Source: Ailurus styani
Taxonomy: Eukaryota > Chordata > Mammalia > Carnivora > Ailuridae
Direction: 5' to 3'
DNA length: 64,000 bases
Assembly (NCBI GenBank): GCA_002007465.1
Contig: LNAC01000781.1
Coordinates: forward strand, 511,383 to 575,382
Under the pieces are notes generated by a model. It ran no database searches, had not been told where the DNA came from, and saw only the letters and a program-made list of their open reading frames with translations. Numbering within the stretch: the stretch's first letter is position 1; the number at the start of each line of letters is the position of its first letter. Shown piece by piece: positions 46,153-57,731 of this stretch. The translations under genes and the position numbers were made by a program.

Positions 46153-46239
46153 ATATAAAAGAAACCTTCCCTGAAGAATTGAACATATTATATTTATATT
46201 CTAGGGTTTACTGCATATGATTGCAAGAGCTTAATATTT

Positions 46240-46545
46240 TAAATTAGGAATAGCATGGAGGACATTAGGAGAAAGAAGGGAAAAAATGAAGGGGGGGAAT
46301 CGGAGGGGGGACAAACCATGAGAGACTACAGACTCAGGGAAACAAACTGAGGGTTTCAGAGGGGAGAGGGGTTGGGGTATGGGCTAGCCTGGTGATAAGT
46401 ATTAAGGAGGGCACATATTGCAATGAGCACTAGGTGTTATATGCAAATAATGAATCATGGAAAACTAAATCAAAGACTAATGAAGTACTGTATAGTGACT
46501 AATATAATAAAACGAATGAATGAATGAATAAATAAATTTCAACTG
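46240..46545 (+). mobile_element. LINE-1 3' UTR (older carnivore type), 5'-truncated
   Basis: Polypurine start (ggggggaatcggagggggg), then 'caaaccatgagagactacag', 'aaacaaactgagggtttcag', 'gagcactaggtgttatatgc', 'aataatgaatcatgg' and an aatgaatgaataaataaat tail. Same 3' UTR class as the minus-strand ends at 9316 and 10269. Confidence 0.9.
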
Positions 46546-46804
46546 AGAGTAATATTTGTCTTTATTTCCCCACAAGAACATCATCTTCTGTCCCTTCAAG
46601 ATCATTGTTCATGCAACATTATGTAAAGGAGCCTCCACTATTATCTCTAGGATGCTTCTCAGAGCTGCTGATATGCAATCGGGAAGCTTTGATACTCATT
46701 CTGTGGCAAAGATGACAGTGTCACAATTGCTGAACAGTTTATCTTAAAAAAGGATAGCCTGATTTCAGAGCTGTTAAAATATGTTTTTAAAAAGTGAAAT
46801 TTAG

Positions 46805-47000
46805 GAATGCTTGGGTGGCTCAGTTCTTAAGTGTCCACCTTCAGCTTAGGTCATGATCCCAGGGCCCTGGGATAGAGCCCTGCCTTGGGCTTCCTGTTCA
46901 GCAGAGAGCCTGCTTCTCCCTCTCCCTCTACTTGCTATTCTGCCTGCTTGTGCTCTCTCTTTCTCCATCAAATAAATAAATAAATAAATAAATATTTTTT
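46805..47000 (+). mobile_element. CAN SINE
   Basis: gaatgcttgggtggctcagt head, aggtcatgatcccagggccc, CT-rich body, (AAAT)n tail. Exact 15-16 bp TSD aaaaagtgaaatttag at 46789-46804 and 47001-47016. Confidence 0.96.
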
Positions 47001-47016
47001 AAAAAGTGAAATTTAG

Positions 47017-49316
47017 AGCTAATGGAATAAGTAACTTCATAATAGGGAGATAAGCACACACACAAACATAAACACACATACAACATATGTATCCTATATC
47101 ATTAATGTCAAATGTAGTTCTTACTGTAGGTTCAAGTAAAAAAGGAAGAAAAATGAAGGCATCTCCTCTGGTCAAATTTTCTCTTCCCTTTGAATGAATT
47201 TTAACAAGTTTTATCTTAGATATTCTTCATAAAGTTTGGCACTTACATATCTAGCCACACCTACACAGACTTGATGAGTGTGTAAATTTCAAAGAGAATA
47301 TCTGTGAGAGCGTCAAACTTAAATGCTATATGTATTTCCTAATTTGCCTTATCTGTTTAACTTTGTTTTTCTGTTTTCTCAAATTAGTTTCCAAGTTAAG
47401 CACAGACAGAAGGACAGAAACCCTATTGAATAATTTGGAACACTGGAAGAATAAAATTACTTCTCAGATTTTGTAAAAAAATCTGTTTAAAATATTATAT
47501 GCATGATTTAAAAGAACCAAATATTTGGAACATTGACCATTTCCTTTGAAAGTTTATTTTCTAACAAATGTTAAGGAATAAATCATAGTACATAAAATCA
47601 CAAAGAAAGTATCTTGAAATAATATAGTCCTGTAACTTCAATTTATAATGAAAAGTTGAGTTTCAGCCATGAGGAATGCCTCCTCAAAGACTACCACACT
47701 GTCATGACTAGAACATTGGGGACTTCTTATTTCTATTTATTAATGCTTCAAAATTTCTGACACTTAATTTAGAAAAATTTTTTGCTTATAGATTTTAATT
47801 TATAATATTATTGTCAGGTAAACCTAATAAAATAACAAAAATTTAAATAGCTAGCCTATTATTTAGACTTATTATCCTGTTCATTTTTTACATTAGTCTT
47901 CATATACCTTGCTTTTTTTAAATATAATCATAACATATTAACATATAACATATAATTTAAAGGTTTTATATGATAGTGAATGCATCACAGTGTAAAGAGG
48001 AAACAAATTAAGTTATTTAAACATAAGCTTTAGTCTCATAATAGAATACGTGAACTAGGAAATATCTGGTTTATCTGCTCACTTCCTGACAGACCTTTCT
48101 TGTCTGAAGTGTTATAGTGTGATATTTTATATTTTTCATTAAAATGAGAATAAAACATAAATATGTCTCTCACTTGCCATCTTCTATCATTTTATATTTT
48201 AGTTTGAATAGAATTCCTATCATGATTTATTTGTTTTTTTCCTCTATTCCTGTATTCACACATTGGGCTGACTTATTTCATTACAAAGTACTGAATGGAA
48301 TTATACAAATTTAGACATCTCAAAACATTTGCTACATGCAGCTGGACTTGGGTAGAACAGACTAGGCTTCCAGAACTCACACACACATGCACACATACAA
48401 ACAGGACACATTGAAATGAATGAAACTATTCATGAAAACTTTGTGCAAACTTTGAAAGAACTGTTGTTCCATATATACATAGTCTACCACATTTACCGTC
48501 TTTATTTGTGGAGAGCAAATGTTTCTGTCCTAAGGTTTACTGAATTTAGACTCTGATTTGGTATTCACCATTTTATATTCTTTTTTTTTTCTGGGAAATG
48601 ATAGTAGTTTGAATATTTAGCTTGTCCTTCACATGAAAATAAACAGCACAGCTAACACACTCCCAGAGAAGCTAAAAGCAGCAATTGAGAGCATTGAGCT
48701 GACAGTTGAATTCATAAATTCATTTATTTGAATATATGGTTTTGAGACTCCTAAAATTGGACTGAGTTTCCTTCCTTGTGAGAACTCATTTGTTGTCAAT
48801 ATTTTGAATTTTTGCAGAATGGGGGGGAATGTCACATGCCATAATGCATTAATTCTATGAGAATCCAAAAAATCTTCTCCTAAAAGACTGAATAAACTCA
48901 GTCTGTGTTACCAAATGATTTTAAGACTTGAAACAACATTTTTAAAAGGAGTTCCTACTTAAATATATGTTGGCATTTCTTGAATGGGTTTACAAAACTT
49001 TTTTTTTTATGGAAATGAGAGCTTTAGGCCAGGGTCTGTTTTCTAAATTTAACTTTATCATTTTCTGTTTTACTTTCCCTATTCTGACCAATGAGTAATA
49101 ACCCTTAGTAAAACAAGTAAATAATGCAGGTATGCTGGATTTAAAAACTTAGAGCTAACAACCTCCAGAAGGCCCATGGTTTTTTCCCACCTCGCTACAG
49201 CCATTTTTTTAACCTTCCCAAATATTCTATGTTAATGACCATTTGCAATTGTTTCATCTACCAAATTATTGATTGCTTATTATTACTGATCTCTGTGAAC
49301 AGTTGTAATCATATAT
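47017..49316. other. Unique AT-rich sequence, no gene seen
   Basis: About 2.3 kb without recognised repeats; short (CA)n-like tracts at 47052-47080 and 48378-48395. The stretch around 48600-48870 has more balanced composition; its 79-codon minus-strand frame has no domain. Confidence 0.5.
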
Positions 49317-49508
49317 TTTTTTAAAGATTTATTTATTTCAGAGGGAGAGAGAGCTCGAGCTGCGGAAGGGCAGAGAGAAACGGAGACAAGCAGATTCCCT
49401 ATTGAGCAGGGAGTCAGCTGTGGAGCTGGATCCCAGGAACCCTGAGATCATGACCTGAACTGAAACCAAGAGTCAGAAGCTTAACTGACTGAGCCAGTTA
49501 GGTACCCC
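49317..49508 (-). mobile_element. CAN SINE, older copy
   Basis: ttaaagatttatttatttca tail side, accctgagatcatgacctga, ctgactgagccagttaggta head. TSD weak (catatttt). Confidence 0.93.
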
Positions 49509-49909
49509 TAAAAACATATTTTCAACAAATTTTATTTCAATAATGCAACTGATAAAAACATGCTGATTTACCAAATATTACTTGTTCTCAGTATTTAGAA
49601 CTGTCTTGAGATGTAAATATGTTTTTCAGAAAAGACAAGGGAAACATATGTAATGGTCCAAAGAAATAAAATGTACAGGGTGTTTTAAAATCATAAGTAT
49701 TTTTCATGATTAGAATTCCTGGTATATATGAAAGTGGAATCTGGTTTCACAAAATATTTTCTACACAGCTAAGAGACATTTTATCTATTTTTCTAGAAGA
49801 TAATTATACAATCAAATCTCCAGATAAGGCTTCTTGTTGTAAGTAATTGATACCTACTCTAGACCATTGCTATCTCTTCTGGAATTTCAACTGCCCCTGA
49901 TATTGTGTC
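49509..49909. other. Unique AT-rich sequence, nothing recognised
   Basis: No gene or repeat signature. Confidence 0.5.
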
Positions 49910-50290
49910 AGGCCATTGAGGATTTACATATTGTAAAGTCTATTTTTTTGTTCTTTTCAAACTTTGGTCAGTTTCTATTGCATTATCTTCAAAGTCACTG
50001 TTTTATTTTTGTTTTTTGAAAAGTCCAACAGGTTTTTAACCCATCCATGTTCTTACATTTCAGATACTATTATTTTTCAGTTCCAGAATTTCCTTTTGGT
50101 TTTTTCAAAAATTCCATTTCTTTACTGATATTCCATGTTTTTCCACTCAATATGTCCACCTTTCCTTTAAATCCATAAGCATATTTTTAATAGCTGTTTT
50201 AAGGGCCTTGTCTTTTAATTCCAACATCTCTGTCATCACAATGTCTGGTACAGTATTCAGGCAGACACATGGGGCAGATTTTTGGAGGTT
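49910..50290. mobile_element. Old L1/HAL1-like fragment
   Basis: 'cctttaaatccataagcatat', 'ttaatagctgttttaagggcc', 'ttgtcttttaattccaacat', 'ctctgtcatcacaatgtctgg' are common in old L1-related repeats of mammals. Orientation and subfamily are not certain. Confidence 0.5.
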
Positions 50291-50639
50291 CTTTTTGCAG
50301 ATCTCTCCTTTCTACCCCACAAATCCCAGCTGCTCAGAAGCTCTGTAATAACAATCTGTGCCCCTAGCAAGACCTCTGTGCTCTACATGGGCTCCACTTC
50401 TGTGTATCATGTCTAAAAAAACTGTTTCTAGACAGAAATCATATGTTCATAGCCTGTGTGGTTGTGCTTCTTTAAAGGGACCAAAGTATTAGGTTAACTG
50501 TTTCAGTGTTTATAAACAGTGGCTTAATATATATTGTTTAGTTTTTAGTTTATGGTTGGAGTCTAGGCCTGTACCAATTATTTTATCAGCTGGGAGTGGA
50601 AGTCCAATTATTTTAATTTTAAATAGTTACTGTCAGTTT

Positions 50640-50880
50640 ACTTTCCCAAAGAACAAAGCAATTCATATTACCATCAGCATGTATGAAAGTATCCATTTTT
50701 CTAAAAATTATCTAGTTAGAAGGATTATTTGTCCTTTTCGTTTGAATGTTTACAAAATCAACATGCAAAAATGTTGTGTTCCTTTATTCTGATTTACATT
50801 TCCCTAACGATTGAAACATGTTTCTGTTTGTTACCCTTTTACTTTATTCTGCATAACCTTTTCATATACTTGGCCTAATT
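50640..50880 (-). mobile_element. Old LINE-1 ORF2 fragment, inverted
   Basis: 'aattcatattaccatcagca', 'tgatttacatttccctaacg' and 'attgaaacatgtttctgttt' are the inverted form of the ORF2 stretch around 'aaatgcaaatcaaaacc'. Very diverged. Confidence 0.5.
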
Positions 50881-52368
50881 TCCACTGAGTTCATCTTTTC
50901 CTTATCCATTTGTAAGATTCCAAATGGTTTCTAAAAATTCATCCAATCTTATTTTGAATATCCCATTCTCCTCAAATTCTATATGTGTATATATATAACA
51001 TATATATTTAGTTTATAATACATAAATTTTGCTTAGCTATATTCATATGCACTTATTCACCAAATGAATTATAAACAAATACAACATATTATATGTAACA
51101 CTTGCATGATATATATTCAGTAAATATTAACCACTGAGCAATTTCTTCTGGTTTACATGCTACTCTTTTACAAGTTAATGATATGAGACTTTTTAAGGTA
51201 ATTTTTAAAAATTGCTGCAGTAAATACCATTTGCTGCAGTGAAGTGATGATTTAATATTAAGTCTACTACAGCTTCCAAAAGAATCTAATGACACTCCCA
51301 AGAATTGGCTTAAACACTGGGAAAAACTGACTATTCTATATAAACTACTGTATTTCTAGTAGTTTTAATAGCTTGTGATTCACTCGACATAATGTAACTG
51401 CAAGATTTCTTTCAAAAAATTTTTTTGGTTAAACTGGAATGTGAGAGAAGAGCCTAAATTAATTACTTGTCCAAATTGCTTGTCCAAATTCTGCCTTGTG
51501 GTAGGTATGAGCTGAATAGTAATGCTCTATTTCTATTATTTAGCTAAAGATTTCCATTTTTAATATTTAACTCAATTTTAGAGTTATCTACAAAACCATT
51601 TATGTCCAAAAGTTACTTAAGTAGTAATGCTTCATCTAGGACACATGTCAAATCATTACTGTCAAGGTTTTGAAAATGATGAGCAGTTGAGATTTAAGAA
51701 TATGAGTCTTCTTTGACATAGATATTAGACAGATTGATTCAAGCTCAGATAGCTAAAATTATAACATAATGTAAAAGATAATCATATAATTCAATAAGTT
51801 AATGTATAGAATCTCCATCCATATAGAAATATATTCTTAGAGACATATGTGAAAATAAAAATATAAAAGTTAAATATGACATATATGAAACATTTTATTT
51901 CAAACAAATTATTTTAAAAATGATCAATAATATGTGGTCCTTCACAAAGGAAGTTCATAGTCTGATAAAAGAGATAGAGGCATATATCAGTAACAACAAT
52001 ATAATTATATTTCCCAAGAATACATCCATGTAGTTTTCATTTGTTGATTAGTGTTTTGGCTGGGTATAGAAAGGTAATCACCTTCAGCACATTTCCTTGT
52101 AGAAATAATTCTATGTGAAATTAATGTTTGATGTATGACCCCCCCCAAAAAAAAAGTCATGGCTCAAGGTATGCCAGAGGAGAAAGAAAATACAATGATA
52201 ATATTATGTGGAACTTTTGAATACCTATTCTCTCTGCCATTCTTCCAACTGAACCATGATGCCAGCAAAATTATTTTCACTAATGTCCTTAACCTTTACA
52301 AAAATTTTATGAAAAAATTAATTCTAAGATTGAGTAGAAAGCAGGGTTAGGTTGATCTAGCAAATTAT
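50881..52368. other. Unique AT-rich sequence, no gene seen
   Basis: Contains (TATA)n at about 50982-51010 and poly(C)/poly(A) junction ccccccccaaaaaaaaaa-like at 52139-52154. No gene. Confidence 0.5.
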
Positions 52369-52382
52369 ATAAAATTATCCAT

Positions 52383-52588
52383 GGGCGCCTGGGTGGCTCA
52401 GTGGGTTAAAGCCTCTGCCTTCGGCTCAGGTCATGATCTCAGCGTCCTGGGATCGAGGCCCGCATCGGGCTCTCTGCTCAGCAGGGAGCCTGCTTCCTCC
52501 TCTCTCTCTCTGCCTGCCTCTCTGCCTACTTGTGATCTGATCTCTCTCTGTGTCAAATAAATAAATAAATAAAATCTTAAAAAAAAAA
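52383..52588 (+). mobile_element. CAN SINE, young subfamily
   Basis: Near-consensus head and body with (AAAT)n tail. TSD ataaaattatcca on the left and ataaaaattatcca on the right. Confidence 0.97.
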
Positions 52589-52639
52589 TAAAAATTATCC
52601 AACTAACAACTGGTAAAACTGGAACTAAACCCAAGATTT

Positions 52640-54300
52640 TCTGCCTCTAGGTTTGTTTACCCTAAAAGTGGAGCCTGAGAATAGGAAATTCATGGGAGGA
52701 GGAGAAATATGGGAAGCAGGATCTGGGAGAGACAATAACAGCATCTATGATAGTAACACAGACCCCCTCTCCTTTCTGCGGGATCTGAGACCCTGATCAC
52801 CACACTCTTATCAGATCATGGTTGCTATATTCATCTGTTAACAATTAAAAGTGGCAATAGATGCCAGATGGATCATGTGAGTGTCAAATGTATTTCTCTT
52901 TGCCCCCATATTTTGTAGCAGTCCTACCTCCCTATGACGATCAGGTTTAATTACTCCTGACAATAACAGTTCCTTTTTTCTTTCATTCTACTGGCATCAG
53001 GAGATCAAGTCAACAGGTGGAAGTCATAGTTCTAAGTGCAGTGACATTCTTATTTTGTCTCCTGGTAAAAGTGTCCCCCTTCTAGGAACTGAGCCTAAAC
53101 CATAAAGTTTACTATTGAAGGGACCAAAAGTACAAATTCCCCAAAAACACATGACAGTGGGATCTACTGGTTCTGATAAATACTGTGCCATGCAGTGTGC
53201 CAGCCAATACTGTTGGACAGCTGTGAGTTAACACTCATAACATGTTGAAGATGGAGGCACTACCTCAATAAAAAGGATCTCAAAGGGGCACGTTTAGCAT
53301 CCATTATAGTCTTAATTCTACTTACCATTTTAGCTCTATTTAACCCATATTTGAAATGGAGTGAATATTACAATTTTACCATCCCAAACTCCTCTATCTT
53401 TTGGGAGTATGGAGGACAGATACATTTTCTCTTTAATTCACAGGTCTTCAGAGTAAGAGAAGCTATGTCAAAGATCTTTCATTCACACTTTCATCTGCTT
53501 TAAATGACAAGATCTTGAATTATAAGACTGAACCTGATGTCATAATTGGATGAGTCTCTGGGCACCTTGGGAGAGTATATTTTGGTTGTGCATTGACTGT
53601 GAGTTAGTGGGGCCAGACAGTAATTTGTTTTTAAGATTTTATTTATTTATCTCAGGGAGAGTGCACGAGCAGGGGAAGGCACAGAGGCAGAAGCAGATGC
53701 CCCGCTGAGCAAGGAGCCCAACATGGGACTTGATCCCAAGACCCTAGGATTTTGACCTGAACCAAAGGCAGATTCCCAACCAACTGAGTCAGCCAGGCAC
53801 CCCTGGAGGGTAAGTTTTGAAAGATTACTACTTTGATGATCTTCAAAAAAAAATCATATCCCCTGAAATCCTCTATGATTTTTCTATTGCTTTAACCAAT
53901 AAAATTCAGTGAAAATGACACTGTGCTAGTTTTAGGCTGCAACCTTAGGCAGGAGAAACCATGGGGATCATAGAGAACCCATGTGGAAAGTGGGAGACCT
54001 TGAAACTACATAGAGTTGAACCAAGAAACCCAGATGATAGCACAGAGATTCTAGGTCTATTTGCATTCTTTCAGCCACTTAAAGCTTTTCAAGCTTTCTT
54101 AGTTGAAGTTAAGACATGTGACCAGAGAAGCCATCTTGGATCTTTTAACTTCAACAAATCACATGGAACAAAGATACGCTTTCTCTGCTCTGTCATATCT
54201 CAATTCCTGACCCACAGAAGTATACACAAATAAATTGTTTTAAGCCATTACATGTTGGGGTAGTTTGTTACACAGCAACAGATTACCAAGTAATTAGGAA
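52640..54300. mobile_element. Probable ancient LTR-element remnant (ERVL-like)
   Basis: A long repeat-like stretch of unusual vocabulary for unique DNA: 'tccctatgacgatcaggttt', 'aattactcctgacaataaca', 'tctaagtgcagtgacattc', 'gtgccagccaatactgttgg', and an LTR-like end 'ttgttttaagccattacat' / 'gtttgttacacagcaacag'. Such endings occur in old endogenous retrovirus-like LTRs. No coding frame survives, and a CAN SINE interrupts it. Family assignment is from memory of style, hence low confidence. Confidence 0.4.
53632..53803 (-). mobile_element. CAN SINE inside the LTR-like remnant
   Basis: ttaagattttatttatttat tail side, ttgatcccaagaccctagg, aactgagtcagccaggcaccc head. TSD weak. Confidence 0.93.
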
Positions 54301-54964
54301 TTTTGTTCCTTTATGATGAGGAGAAAGCTAGTATGGTGTACTTCAAGTACAGTATAATGAAAGACTTCAAACTTGAGTGCCAACACCACATTATGTTGAC
54401 ATAATATTATTGATTTTCACACTAAACTTTTGGTACTGCATTATAATTTCTGTGCCAATATTCTTTTCCTCTAACATATTTTTAAAAAACTACAAAATGC
54501 GGTCAAATGCATAATGTATTTTACTTTTTAACAATCATCTCATCTATAGAGGACAGAAAACTTAGTTCTGAGAAATCTGTTTTTACTCAAGATTGCAGAT
54601 TTCATTTTGCAAAGCCTTGTGGGAATACTTTTTCCTGGTATGCATTCCAGTAGCATTTTTATTTCCTGTAGCTGTGTCAAAAGTGGTAATAGCAACTCAA
54701 AAGAATGGAACAGGTTACCTTATAATATGCATACCATATGGTTTCATAGTCTTATCCCTTCATTGGTTTGGAAATTACTGTATGTGATAACAGTAAATTG
54801 GCCTGCTAATTACTATCACTTGTGTATAACTTGTGTAAGTTAATGGATATTAAATAACAAACATGTGATCTTTCTTCTCAAATCGTATCTTTTAGATTTT
54901 TCTGTTTGTGATATCTTAACTACATTTCTTAAAACCTTTTGTGGCAAGACATTAGCATTCCATC
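54301..54964. other. Unique AT-rich sequence, no gene seen
   Basis: Overlapping frames of 64-78 codons at 54593-54843 have no recognised domain. Confidence 0.5.
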
Positions 54965-55171
54965 CCTAAGGTTGTAAGGAATGGCCTCAGCCAGGTCAAG
55001 AAACAGAAAGAAGGCCAATAAAGCACTGGCAGAAAAAATGAAGAGAAAAGTAGATTGAGTGTGAGGTAGAGAGAATTAATTACAACTCCCAGATTGTTGG
55101 TGTAAGCAACTTCTGTTTACTCAAATGAGAGGAGCAGGGGAAATACATTATTGTCAAAAACATCTATATTA
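54965..55171 (-). mobile_element. LINE-2 fragment interrupted by the full-length L1
   Basis: On the minus strand this resembles L2 sequence well upstream of its 3' end. The plus-strand blocks 'gagtgtgaggtagagag', 'actcccagattgttgg' and 'gaggagcaggggaa' occur in the expected order for an inverted L2. It is the host site of the L1 insertion. I could not follow it confidently beyond 61828. Confidence 0.6.
55162..55171 (+). repeat. 5' target-site duplication of the full-length L1
   Basis: The 10-mer atctatatta abuts the first base of the L1 and recurs at 61818-61827 right after the A tail. Confidence 0.85.
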
Positions 55172-56329
55172 GGGCAAGATGACAGAGGAGTAGGAGACCG
55201 ATTATCACCAGGTCCCAGGAATTCACCCAGAGAGCTATCAAACTATTCTGAACACCCACAAATTCTACCGGAGATCGAAGAGAAGAAGAGCAGCAATTCT
55301 AGGAACAGAAAATTGACTACCTTCTGGAAGGTAGGCCATGCGGAGAAGTGAATCTGAGGCGACGGGAAGATAGACCCAGGGGGAGGGGCCGGCTGCTGGG
55401 AAGGGAGCGAGCAGCAGAGCACAGACTCGCAACTGTTAGAAGTCGGCTCCACTGAGGGACGTCGCCCCAGAGACCAAGCGGGGGGTGAAATCCCTGTAGG
55501 GACAGTGAGGTCTCAGGACCCACGGGGACACAAAAAGACCAGGGGTGTCTGAGCGTGACCGAGCTCCCAGGTCTAAGAGAGAAGCCGGCGGGAGAGACGG
55601 AGCTGAGCTGAGGTGTCTCTCAGCTCGGGGTTACCTTGGGCTGTGATCTGAAGCACAGCCAGGCCACTGATCTGTGAGCGGGGACCCCATGGGCGGCAGA
55701 CCCGGAGAGACTCACCTTCCTCCTCCGGGAGGAGCGGCGTGGGAGTGGCTGCAGGAATCTGCCAGGTTCGGAGATTCTAAACGGGGCCGCGCCAGAGATA
55801 GAGACGCTTGGTCACAGGCTGGGTGAGCTCGGAGAGGGGCCGGAGACCAGGAGACGGGAGGGACTGCTTTTCTCTGAGGCGCACTGAGGACTGAGGCCCC
55901 AGGCTCTCTGCTCCTCCGGGTCGGAGACTGGGAGCCGCCATTTTCAGTCCCGTCCTCCAACGAGGTACGGAAAGCGTTCAGGGAACAAAAGCTCCTGAGA
56001 GCGAACCCGAGCTGATTACTTAGCCTGGCCCCTGGCGAGGGCGGTGGGAATCCACCTCGGGCAGAGACACTTGAGAATCACAGCAACAGGCCCTTCCCCC
56101 AGAAGACCAAGGGAAAAAAAAAAACAAAAAAAAAACCATCCAGTCAAAGTCAAGTTCAAGATTGCTAAACAATGCAGAACTCCAGAACTACGGAAAAGCA
56201 ACGGATTCAATTCATGGCTTTTTCCCCATGATTCTTCAGTCTTCAAAGTTAAATTCATTGATTTTTTTTATGAATTTTTTTCTTACTTTTTTCTTTTAAA
56301 ATTTTTCCCTTTTCCTATTTTAACGTTCT
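55172..56329 (+). promoter_or_regulatory. L1 5' UTR with internal promoter (visible part)
   Basis: The element begins gggcaagatgacagagg and is followed by about 0.9 kb that is far richer in GC and CpG than anything else in the window, then by a T-rich stretch running into the assembly gap. L1 5' UTRs carry an internal RNA polymerase II promoter, and a CAAGATGGC-type YY1 site near the 5' end sets the transcription start in characterised L1s. Here the equivalent reads CAAGATGAC, so the YY1 core is probably damaged. CpG density makes this a likely target of DNA methylation in the host. Promoter function is inferred from family knowledge. Confidence 0.85.
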
Positions 56330-57143
56330 NNNNNNNNNNNNNNNNNNNNNNNNNNNNNNNNNNNNNNNNNNNNNNNNNNNNNNNNNNNNNNNNNNNNNNN
56401 NNNNNNNNNNNNNNNNNNNNNNNNNNNNNNNNNNNNNNNNNNNNNNNNNNNNNNNNNNNNNNNNNNNNNNNNNNNNNNNNNNNNNNNNNNNNNNNNNNNN
56501 NNNNNNNNNNNNNNNNNNNNNNNNNNNNNNNNNNNNNNNNNNNNNNNNNNNNNNNNNNNNNNNNNNNNNNNNNNNNNNNNNNNNNNNNNNNNNNNNNNNN
56601 NNNNNNNNNNNNNNNNNNNNNNNNNNNNNNNNNNNNNNNNNNNNNNNNNNNNNNNNNNNNNNNNNNNNNNNNNNNNNNNNNNNNNNNNNNNNNNNNNNNN
56701 NNNNNNNNNNNNNNNNNNNNNNNNNNNNNNNNNNNNNNNNNNNNNNNNNNNNNNNNNNNNNNNNNNNNNNNNNNNNNNNNNNNNNNNNNNNNNNNNNNNN
56801 NNNNNNNNNNNNNNNNNNNNNNNNNNNNNNNNNNNNNNNNNNNNNNNNNNNNNNNNNNNNNNNNNNNNNNNNNNNNNNNNNNNNNNNNNNNNNNNNNNNN
56901 NNNNNNNNNNNNNNNNNNNNNNNNNNNNNNNNNNNNNNNNNNNNNNNNNNNNNNNNNNNNNNNNNNNNNNNNNNNNNNNNNNNNNNNNNNNNNNNNNNNN
57001 NNNNNNNNNNNNNNNNNNNNNNNNNNNNNNNNNNNNNNNNNNNNNNNNNNNNNNNNNNNNNNNNNNNNNNNNNNNNNNNNNNNNNNNNNNNNNNNNNNNN
57101 NNNNNNNNNNNNNNNNNNNNNNNNNNNNNNNNNNNNNNNNNNN
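56330..57143. other. Assembly gap (814 Ns)
   Basis: A run of Ns inside the L1, covering the expected 3' end of the 5' UTR and the start of ORF1. Reading frames that appear to cross it on either strand are artefacts. Whether 814 is a measured or estimated size cannot be told from the sequence. It is compatible with the usual ORF1 length, because a roughly 1-kb ORF1 ending at 57652 would start inside the gap. Confidence 0.99.
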
Positions 57144-57652
57144 CCATAAGACGAAACAATATTAGAATAATTGGGATCCCAGAAGAGGACGAGATTGAGA
57201 GAGGGCCAGAAGGTATATTGGAGCAGATCTTAATACAGAATTTCCCTAATCTGGCAAAGGGAACAAGCATCGAAATCCAGGAGTCACAGAGAACCCCCCC
57301 CCAAATTAATAAAAATAGGTCCACACCCCGTCATCTAATAGTAAAACTTACAAGTCTTAGTGACAAAGAGAAAATCCTGAAAGCAGCTTGGGACAAGAGC
57401 TCTATAACATACAATGGTAGAAATATTAGATTGTCAGCAGACCTATCCACAGAGATCTGGCAGGCCGGAAAGAGCTGGCATGATATATTCAGAGAACTAA
57501 ATGAGAAAAATATGCAGCCAAGAATACTATATCCAGCTAGGCTCTCACTGAAAATAGAAGGAGAGATAAAAATCTTCCAGGACAAACAAAAACTCAAGGA
57601 ATTTGCAAACACCAAGCCAGCCCTACAGGAAATATTGAAAGGGGTCCTCTAA
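57144..57652 (+). CDS. L1 ORF1p, C-terminal half (5' end lost in gap)
   Basis: ORF1p is the L1 RNA-binding protein: a trimeric coiled-coil protein with an RRM and a C-terminal domain that coats L1 RNA in the cytoplasmic RNP and acts as a nucleic-acid chaperone. The frame is open from the gap edge (first full codon at 57146) to the TAA at 57650-57652, giving 168 residues. The typical RRM segment IRIIGIPEE appears near the start, then ENFPNL-like QNFPNL, RHLIVK, the KAAW..ITYNGRNIRLSAD block and the C-terminal ILYPARLSLKIEGEIKIF block. No stop or frameshift is seen. The coiled coil and true start are hidden by the gap, so a methionine at 57218 is internal and not the start. ORF2 begins 79 nt downstream. 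Confidence 0.9.
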
Positions 57653-57731
57653 GCAAAGAGAACCTTAAAGAAACATAGACCAGAAAGGAAGAAACACAAT
57701 ATACAGTAACAGTCACCTTACAGGCAATACA

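Noticed and set aside
56044..57324. Long open frames on both strands across the gap (373 and 334 codons)
   Set aside because: They are open only because Ns contain no stop codons; the visible ends match 5' UTR or antisense ORF1 sequence.
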